Position numbers and translations under genes: made by a program. Shown here piece by piece: positions 1 through 4,853 of a DNA stretch of 6,060 nucleotides. The stretch is from Oscillospiraceae bacterium. GTDB taxonomy: Bacteria; Bacillota; Clostridia; Oscillospirales; Ruminococcaceae. Position 1 is the stretch's first letter. Each line of letters opens with the position of its first letter. Below the pieces are notes generated by a model. The model worked only from the letters and a program-made list of their open reading frames with translations. It was not told where the DNA came from and made no database searches. Location: positions 1 to 6,060 of the forward strand of contig JAEDOB010000146.1 in NCBI GenBank assembly GCA_016302225.1, read 5' to 3'.

Positions 1-728
1 TTATGAATATCCCCATGTGCAAGATAGGCATTGAGGAAAACAAGCCGTCAGCAATCAAGCTTATGACCGAAAAAACGGCGAATATGAAGGGCGTTTCGGT
101 GGTGACACTCCCCTCCTCATACCCGCAGGGAGCGGAAAAGGTGCTTATCCATTCTTGTACGGGCAGGATAGTTGCAGAGGGCGAGCTGCCGTCAAATCAG
201 GGCGTAGTGGTGATGAATGTTTCCACCGTTGGATTTATCAGCCGCTATCTGAAAACGGGAATGCCTCTGACGGAAAAGCGGCTCACTCTTGACGGAAACG
301 CAGCAACGAAAAATCAGGGCAATTACATCGTTCCCATAGGCACGGCGGTTTCCGAGCTGCTTTCATTCTGCGGTGCGGAGAACCCCGAAAAGGTGCTTTA
401 CGGCGGTCCCATGATGGGATTTCCCCTTTACGATACAGAACAGGTCGTTACAAAGGTGAACAACGCCGTGCTGGCGTTCAAGGACGTGAAAACTCCCGAA
501 ACTACCGCTTGTATCCGCTGCGGACGCTGCATAAGAGCCTGTCCCCTGAACCTTATGCCCACGCTCCTTGAACAGGCATATGACCGTCGGGACGGTGCAG
601 AGCTTGCACGACTGAAGGTAAACCTTTGTATGAACTGCGGCTGCTGCTCCTATGTCTGCCCCGCAAACCGTCATCTGGCGGAAAAAAATCAGCTGGCTAA
701 GGCACTTCTGCCCAAGCCTAAGAAATAA
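1..728 (+). CDS. rnfC: RnfC, NADH/Fe-S subunit of the Rnf complex (3' part; 5' end off-window)
   Basis: Peripheral cytoplasmic subunit of the ferredoxin:NAD+ oxidoreductase (Rnf) complex. In the family it carries FMN and two [4Fe-4S] clusters and exchanges electrons with NAD(H). About 241 residues are visible. The family is usually around 440, so roughly the N-terminal 200 residues lie before the window; the first ATG at base 3 is internal, not the start. Numbering from that Met, the visible landmarks are GIEENKP (9-15, the nucleotide/flavin-site loop related to the complex I 51-kDa subunit), SYPQGAEK (39-46), the GGPMMG signature (134-139), and two ferredoxin motifs: C170-x2-C-x2-C-x3-CP and C209-x2-C-x2-C-x3-CP. 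The protein ends in a short basic tail. The stop codon overlaps the ribosome binding site of rnfD, so the two are closely coupled. The motifs and the operon make the call near certain. Confidence 0.97.
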   Translation, partial: MNIPMCKIGIEENKPSAIKLMTEKTANMKGVSVVTLPSSYPQGAEKVLIHSCTGRIVAEGELPSNQGVVVMNVSTVGFISRYLKTGMPLTEKRLTLDGNAATKNQGNYIVPIGTAVSELLSFCGAENPEKVLYGGPMMGFPLYDTEQVVTKVNNAVLAFKDVKTPETTACIRCGRCIRACPLNLMPTLLEQAYDRRDGAELARLKVNLCMNCGCCSYVCPANRHLAEKNQLAKALLPKPKK

Positions 729-734
729 GGAGGT
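726..734 (+). promoter_or_regulatory. Ribosome binding site of rnfD overlapping the rnfC stop codon
   Basis: TAAGGAGGT is a near-perfect anti-16S match 8 bases before the rnfD ATG at 743. Its first three bases are the rnfC stop codon, so ribosomes finishing rnfC end on the initiation site of rnfD. It supports the start chosen for rnfD. Confidence 0.85.
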
Positions 735-742
735 CCTGCCCA

Positions 743-1678
743 ATGAACGGTTTAAAGGTTTCACCGTCACCCCATCTGCACGACAATATCAGCACGCAGA
801 GGGTGATGCTGAATGTTATAATTGCGCTGCTGCCCGCCTGCGCCGCAGGGATCTATATTTTCGGGTATATGGCAGCGATAAACCTCGCTGTTTGCGTGGT
901 TTCCTGCGTTTTGTTTGAATTTCTGGCAAGACGGATAATGAAGCGTCCGCAGACGATTTCCGACCTGTCCGCAGTTGTTACGGGACTGCTTCTGGGAATG
1001 AATCTCCCCGCAACGATCAACCCGCTCTACGGCGTTATCGGCTCATTTGTGGCAATAGTTGTCACAAAGCAGCTTTTCGGCGGTCTGGGACAGAACTTTG
1101 CAAACCCCGCAATCGTGGGAAGGATAGTGCTTATGCTGTCCTTTACGGGGCAGATGACTACATGGTGTCAGCCCTTCTATTATCGCAACGGCGCAGACAT
1201 TGTAACGGGCGCAACTCCCCTTGTTTCGGGAAATGCTTCTTATATGGAGCTGTTTCTCGGAAACGTCGGCGGATGTATCGGCGAAACGTCGGCGGCTGCA
1301 CTCATTATCGGCGGAATTTATCTGCTTTGCACAGGGACAATAACTCTGCACGCTCCCGTGGCATTTCTGGGAACTGTTGCCCTGCTGACATTTCTGACGG
1401 GTGGAGATGTCCCCTATCAGCTGCTTTCGGGCGGTCTTATGCTGGGCGCATTTTTCATGGCGACCGATTACGCCACAACGCCTATTACGGGACGGGGAAA
1501 GCTTATCTTCGGCATCGGCTGCGGACTGCTTACCTTCCTTATCAGAAACTACGGAAACTATCCCGAGGGCGTTTCCTTCTCAATTCTGCTGATGAATATC
1601 CTCACGCCGTACATTGACAGGCTGACGGAAATTCGCCCCCTCGGCGGAAAATTCCCCGAAAAGGAGGGACGCAAATGA
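743..1678 (+). CDS. rnfD: RnfD, flavinylated integral membrane subunit of Rnf
   Basis: Membrane subunit of the Rnf pump, related to NqrB, that carries a covalently bound FMN. The protein has 311 residues, normal to slightly short for the family. It begins with the usual cytoplasmic SPHLHDN segment (8-14), followed by about nine to ten hydrophobic stretches (for example 22-40, 44-62, 96-110, 183-200, 204-219, 228-241, 254-268 and 275-290). The flavinylation motif DxxTGAT is at 152-158, with Thr158 as the predicted FMN-bearing residue. The family signature ATDYATTPITGRGK is at 240-253. FMN attachment needs an ApbE-type transferase, which is not encoded in this window. The start at 743 has a strong ribosome binding site. 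The stop overlaps the rnfG start as ATGA, implying translational coupling. Confidence 0.97.
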   Translation: MNGLKVSPSPHLHDNISTQRVMLNVIIALLPACAAGIYIFGYMAAINLAVCVVSCVLFEFLARRIMKRPQTISDLSAVVTGLLLGMNLPATINPLYGVIGSFVAIVVTKQLFGGLGQNFANPAIVGRIVLMLSFTGQMTTWCQPFYYRNGADIVTGATPLVSGNASYMELFLGNVGGCIGETSAAALIIGGIYLLCTGTITLHAPVAFLGTVALLTFLTGGDVPYQLLSGGLMLGAFFMATDYATTPITGRGKLIFGIGCGLLTFLIRNYGNYPEGVSFSILLMNILTPYIDRLTEIRPLGGKFPEKEGRK

Positions 1679-2217
1679 GCCTTAAAGAAAAAATTATGCC
1701 CCCTCTGGTGCTGACGCTTATCTGCGTTATTTCCTCTGCGCTTCTGGCGTTTGTTTACAATCTCACTTACGTTGATACAACGGGAATCATCACCGACAAG
1801 CTGTCTGCGGGGCTTACGGAAATTTACGGAACTGCCGACGGATTTTCCATGCAGATGAATGAGGACGGAACGGTGAAAACCTTCGAAGGCGTTACCTCAA
1901 TTATCTCCGACAGCAGCGGAAATGTTTCCTTTGAAATAACCGCCGACGGTTACAGCAAGGGCGGTCTGCACCTGCTTATCGGGTTTGACGAAAGCGGTGC
2001 TGTATGCGGAATAAGCGTCCTGTCTATCGGGGAAACTCCCGGTTTGGGAACACGTGCCGCCGCCCCCGAATATCTGGGAAAATTCACGGGAATAACATCT
2101 CCCGAATTTGAAGCGGATGTCATAACGGGTGCCACATTCTCCTCAAAGGGAATACAGTCCGCCGTAAAAACCGCCGTAACGGCATATCTTGAACTGAAAG
2201 GAGATGACGCAGTATGA
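1675..2217 (+). CDS. rnfG: RnfG, membrane-anchored FMN-binding subunit of Rnf
   Basis: Rnf subunit related to NqrC, with a single N-terminal membrane anchor and an extracytoplasmic FMN-binding domain; it relays electrons between the other flavin and Fe-S carriers. The protein has 180 residues, typical for the family. A basic start (MSLKEK) leads into one hydrophobic helix (about 9-28). The domain that follows contains IGETPGLGTRA (118-128), the classic FMN_bind signature, and the covalent flavinylation motif DVITGATFSS (148-157), in which Thr154 is the predicted FMN attachment site. The ribosome binding site AAGGAGGG (1661-1668) lies inside the end of rnfD, and the start codon overlaps the rnfD stop. 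The 3' end overlaps rnfE in the same way. Confidence 0.96.
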   Translation: MSLKEKIMPPLVLTLICVISSALLAFVYNLTYVDTTGIITDKLSAGLTEIYGTADGFSMQMNEDGTVKTFEGVTSIISDSSGNVSFEITADGYSKGGLHLLIGFDESGAVCGISVLSIGETPGLGTRAAAPEYLGKFTGITSPEFEADVITGATFSSKGIQSAVKTAVTAYLELKGDDAV

Positions 2218-2894
2218 GCGAGCAAAACGGAAATCTTCACGAATTTACCAAAGGCATAATCAAGGAAAATCCCACACTTGTGACGCTGCTGGGAATGTGT
2301 CCCACCCTGGCGGTCACGACCATGGCGGAAAACGGCTTGGGAATGGGACTTGCGACCACATTCGTGCTGGTCTGCTCCAATGCGGTCATTTCCCTGCTGA
2401 AAAATGTTATCCCGAAGGCGGTGCGTCTGCCTTGCTTTATCGTTGTTATCGCAAGCTTTGTAACGCTTATTGAATTCCTGATGAAGGGCTATCTTCCCGA
2501 GCTTTATGACAGTCTGGGACTCTTCCTTTCGCTTATTACCGTAAACTGCATTATTCTGGGACGTGCAGAAGCGTTTGCGTCCAAAAATAAGCTTCTCCCG
2601 TCTATTCTTGACGGTCTGGGAATGGGTCTGGGCTTCACTCTTGCCCTGTTTTTAATGGGTTCTGTAAGAGAAATTTTCGGAATGGGCAGCTGGATGGGAT
2701 TTGAGATTCCCGTGGGTACACCTATGACTATCTTCATAATGCCCGCAGGCGGATTTTTCGTGCTGGGCTGCATAATAGCCCTTGTCAACAAGCTTGCCAA
2801 CAGGAAACCGCCGCAGTCTGTGGGCTGTGCGGGCTGTCCCAATTCGGCAAACTGCTCCTCATTTTCCGAGAACGGAGGTTGTGAAGGCAAATGA
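2214..2894 (+). CDS. rnfE: RnfE, integral membrane subunit with intramembrane Fe-S cysteines and a Cys-rich tail
   Basis: Membrane subunit related to NqrD and homologous to RnfA. In this family RnfA and RnfE pack as an inverted pair and share an intramembrane [2Fe-2S] cluster. The protein has 226 residues and about six hydrophobic segments. The expected cluster ligands are present: Cys29 in GMCPTLAVT and Cys112 in NCIILGRAEA, the positions known from NqrD. RnfE rather than RnfA is indicated by the N-terminal cytoplasmic stretch before the first helix (FTKGIIKENPTLV) and the ILGRAEAFASKN segment. After the last helix comes a tail of about 30 residues with four cysteines (205, 208, 214, 223; CxxCx5Cx8C), absent from the basic NqrD-type fold. 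The ribosome binding site AAAGGAG (2197-2203) lies within rnfG, and both ends overlap neighbours as ATGA. Confidence 0.96.
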   Translation: MSEQNGNLHEFTKGIIKENPTLVTLLGMCPTLAVTTMAENGLGMGLATTFVLVCSNAVISLLKNVIPKAVRLPCFIVVIASFVTLIEFLMKGYLPELYDSLGLFLSLITVNCIILGRAEAFASKNKLLPSILDGLGMGLGFTLALFLMGSVREIFGMGSWMGFEIPVGTPMTIFIMPAGGFFVLGCIIALVNKLANRKPPQSVGCAGCPNSANCSSFSENGGCEGK

Positions 2895-3484
2895 TAAAAA
2901 GTATGCTGATTATTCTCCTCAGTGCAATGCTGACGGATAACTTCGTTCTTTCAAAGTTTATGGGAATATGCCCGTTTCTGGGCGTTTCCAAAAAGCTGGA
3001 CAGCTCCGTGGGAATGGGAATGGCAGTTACCTTTGTAATGATTTGCGCAACGCTTTGCACATTTCCCGTTTACACGCTTCTGCTTGCTCCTATGGGACTT
3101 TCCTATCTCAGAACAATTGCGTTTATCCTAATAATTGCGCTGTTTGTTCAGCTGGTTGAGATAATAATGAAAAAGAAAATGCCCGCACTTTACAAGTCGC
3201 TGGGCGTGTTCCTGCCGCTTATCACCACAAACTGCGCCGTGCTGGGCGTTACTATCCTGAACATCGACAGCGAGTACACATTTGTAGAATCTCTTGTGAA
3301 TGCGCTGGGTGCGGGACTTGGCTTTACCATTGCGCTGGTGCTGTTCAGCGGAGTGCGTTCAAGGGTGGAAAATGCGGACGTTCCCGAAACCTTTAAGGGC
3401 GTTCCCGCAACGCTGATCGCGGCGTCCATCGTTTCCGTAAGCTTTATGAGCTTTGCGGGACTTGTTGAGGGGCTTTTCGGCTGA
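2891..3484 (+). CDS. rnfA: RnfA, integral membrane subunit with intramembrane Fe-S cysteines
   Basis: Membrane subunit related to NqrE and partner of RnfE in the electron path through the lipid bilayer. The protein has 197 residues, close to the family norm of about 193, with six hydrophobic segments. RnfA signatures are the N-terminal TDNFVLSKFMGICPFLGVSK (15-34) and TTNCAVLGV (112-120). Cys27 and Cys115 are the expected ligands of the [2Fe-2S] cluster shared with RnfE. A GGAGGT ribosome binding site (2874-2879) lies inside the end of rnfE, and the start overlaps the rnfE stop as ATGA. It is the last gene of the tightly overlapping block: after its stop comes a 73-bp gap with a hairpin before rnfB. 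Confidence 0.97.
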   Translation: MIKSMLIILLSAMLTDNFVLSKFMGICPFLGVSKKLDSSVGMGMAVTFVMICATLCTFPVYTLLLAPMGLSYLRTIAFILIIALFVQLVEIIMKKKMPALYKSLGVFLPLITTNCAVLGVTILNIDSEYTFVESLVNALGAGLGFTIALVLFSGVRSRVENADVPETFKGVPATLIAASIVSVSFMSFAGLVEGLFG

Positions 3485-3501
3485 TAACAGTATTATCGTA
3501 G

Positions 3502-3520
3502 GGGACGGGTTGCCCGTCCC
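3502..3520 (+). repeat. Perfect GC-rich palindrome (REP-like hairpin) between rnfA and rnfB
   Basis: GGGACGGG-TTG-CCCGTCCC is an 8-bp perfect stem with a 3-base loop, in the 73-bp rnfA-rnfB gap and starting 17 bases after the rnfA stop. It is followed by an A-rich stretch rather than a T-run, so it is not a classic rho-independent terminator on the + strand, and no gene on the - strand would use it. A compact palindrome preceded by GTAG and rich in G/C resembles the short dispersed intergenic palindromes seen in many Clostridia; that family link is from memory. It could stabilise the upstream message or tune the rnfA:rnfB ratio. Confidence 0.7.
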
Positions 3521-3542
3521 GCAAAAAAGAAAAAATCCACAG

Positions 3543-3548
3543 AAAGGA
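3543..3548 (+). promoter_or_regulatory. Ribosome binding site that fixes the rnfB start
   Basis: AAAGGA sits 9 bases before the ATG at 3558 and decides between two in-frame starts. The alternative upstream ATG at 3453 lies inside rnfA, has no comparable site, and would read through the intergenic hairpin. Confidence 0.75.
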
Positions 3549-3557
3549 AAAAACCTT

Positions 3558-4352
3558 ATGTTTGAAGCATACATACTTCCCGTGCTGATATTTGCGGCTC
3601 TGGGCTGTGCGGCGGGGATACTGCTTACCGTTGTTTCAAAGCTTTTCGAGGTCAAGACCGATGAACGCATTCAGGCGGTAAACGATGCTCTGCCTCAGGT
3701 GAACTGCGGTGCCTGCGGTTACAGCGGCTGTGCGGATTATGCAAATGCGGTCGTCATAAACGGCGTTGCAACAAATCTCTGTAAGCCCGGCGGAGCGAAA
3801 TCTGCGGAGAAAATAGCCGAAATTCTCGGTACTTCCGTTATGGAAAATGTTCCGCAGACAGCATATGTCCGCTGTTCGGGAAACTGTTCGGCGACTAAGA
3901 CGAAAATGCAGTTTGACGGCGAACAGACCTGTAAGGCGGCAAAGCGTTTTTACGGCGGTTCGGGCGAATGTGTTTACGGCTGTATAGGGCTGGGGGACTG
4001 CGCAAGGGTATGTCCCGAAAATGCTATCTGCATTGCGGACGGTCTGGCGGCGGTAAATCCCCAAATATGCGTTGCCTGCGGACTTTGCGTCAAGGAATGT
4101 CCTAACAATCTTATTGCCATAAAAAATATGGGAAATGATCTGCACGTTGTAAGCTGTTCGTCCCACGATATGGGAAAGATGGTAAGGGCGGTCTGCAAAA
4201 ACGGCTGTATCGGCTGTAAAATTTGCGAGAAAAAGTGCGAATTTGACGCTATCCACGTTGAAAACAACCTTGCGGAAATTGATCAGGAAAAATGCACGGG
4301 CTGCGGTAAATGCGCAGCTGCCTGTCCCGCAAAAGTTATAAAGATGATATGA
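3558..4352 (+). CDS. rnfB: RnfB, polyferredoxin subunit of Rnf (ferredoxin entry point)
   Basis: Membrane-anchored iron-sulfur subunit that accepts electrons from reduced ferredoxin on the cytoplasmic side. The chosen start gives 264 residues and opens directly with a membrane helix (MFEAYILPVLIFAALGCAAG, 1-20), as expected. A longer in-frame version from 3453 would put a charged artefact before the helix. Next comes the RnfB Fe-S domain: C50-x2-C53-x4-C58 in NCGACGYSGC plus C75 in LCKPGG. Four cysteine clusters follow: C138/C142/C148/C152 (CVYGCIGLGDCARVCP), C171/C174/C177/C181 (CVACGLCVKECP), C217/C220/C223/C227 (CIGCKICEKKCE) and C246/C249/C252/C256 (CTGCGKCAAACP). Extra cysteines at 106, 110, 125, 158, 200 and 213 are also present. 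This multi-cluster form is typical of clostridial RnfB. It is the last gene of the operon; the terminator starts 5 bases after its stop. Confidence 0.96.
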   Translation: MFEAYILPVLIFAALGCAAGILLTVVSKLFEVKTDERIQAVNDALPQVNCGACGYSGCADYANAVVINGVATNLCKPGGAKSAEKIAEILGTSVMENVPQTAYVRCSGNCSATKTKMQFDGEQTCKAAKRFYGGSGECVYGCIGLGDCARVCPENAICIADGLAAVNPQICVACGLCVKECPNNLIAIKNMGNDLHVVSCSSHDMGKMVRAVCKNGCIGCKICEKKCEFDAIHVENNLAEIDQEKCTGCGKCAAACPAKVIKMI

Positions 4353-4357
4353 AAATA

Positions 4358-4402
4358 CCGTCCCCACAACAGTCATAAGCTGCTGCGGGGACGGCTTTTT
4401 TT
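4358..4402 (+). terminator. Intrinsic terminator of the rnf operon, probably bidirectional
   Basis: CCGTCCCC (4358-4365) pairs perfectly with GGGGACGG (4387-4394). Inside that stem CAACAG (4367-4372) pairs with CTGCTG (4380-4385) with one mismatch, leaving a 7-base loop. The stem is followed by C and a run of seven T (4396-4402), the classic rho-independent layout. On the opposite strand the same stem follows the spoVT stop codon and is followed by TATTTTC, so it may also end convergent transcription, less strongly. The T-run overlaps the spoVT stop codon (4401-4403). Confidence 0.9.
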
Positions 4403-4853
4403 ACTCTTCTATCTGTTTTCCGAGAAACTGCGCCGCTGCCTGAATGAGATTTTTCTGCACCTCATTTGCAGTCGCACCGCCCGAGGGAGCGAGAAACGCC
4501 ACTGCACCCGTTACATCGCCCGATGATAAAATAGGCGTGCAGGCAATAGCGGGACGGTCAATTCCCTCAACGGGGAACACCTTTTCATCGTCGGGAGAAG
4601 TGCAAACGTAATTCTTGCGGCTTTCGAGATATTCCTCCAGACCGTGGGAAATGCGCCGCTCGTTGAATTCCTTCTTCTGAACGCCCGCAACCGCAACGAC
4701 GTGATCCCTGTCAAATACCACCGTGGGACAGTTTGCAAGCTTGGTCACGACCTCTGCCACCTGCGCCGCCGAACCCGCCATTTCGTTTATTGCGGAATAT
4801 TTCTTGAAAATAACCTCGCCGTCGCTGCTTGTGTAGATCTCAAGGGGGTCGCC
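4401..4853 (-). pseudogene. spoVT: SpoVT 3' part, interrupted by the element (start codon and first ~30 residues missing)
   Basis: SpoVT is an AbrB-family regulator of forespore genes late in sporulation, with an N-terminal swapped-hairpin DNA-binding domain and a C-terminal GAF domain. The visible 150 residues start at GDPLEIYTSSDGEVIFKKYS, matching B. subtilis SpoVT (as I recall it) from residue 31: GDPLEI then DGEVILKKYS. They continue through the GAF domain (VVFDRDHVVAVAG, VEGIDRPAIACTPIL, GDVTGAVAFL) to AAQFLGKQIEE, which resembles AAGFLARQMEQ at the B. subtilis end. Adding the missing 30 residues gives about 180, against 178 in B. subtilis, so the break is precise and only the front is lost. 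The missing part holds most of the DNA-binding domain. No internal start with a ribosome binding site is visible, so alone it is not expressed; it is translated only as the tail of the recombinase. The reading frame is undamaged, as expected if excision can restore the gene. Confidence 0.87.

Noticed and set aside
583..596. Inverted repeat ACCGTC-GG-GACGGT inside rnfC
   Set aside because: It lies within coding sequence in a conserved region, is short, and has no T-run. It is most likely a chance product of codon use.
3453..3557. Upstream in-frame ATG that would lengthen RnfB by 35 residues
   Set aside because: It lies inside rnfA, has no good ribosome binding site, and would put a charged segment translated from the intergenic hairpin before the N-terminal membrane helix. 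The ATG at 3558 has a well-placed AAAGGA and starts the expected helix.
3636..4376. 246-codon open frame on the - strand opposite rnfB
   Set aside because: It mirrors the cysteine-rich rnfB frame and spans the terminator. There is no recognisable domain, and rnfB itself is unquestionable. The same holds for the open frames opposite rnfC, rnfD, rnfE and rnfA.
4401..4853. Independent expression of the SpoVT C-terminal domain from an internal start
   Set aside because: The only nearby Met codons (for example in AINEMAGS) have no visible ribosome binding site upstream on the - strand. Read-through from the recombinase is the only supported route.
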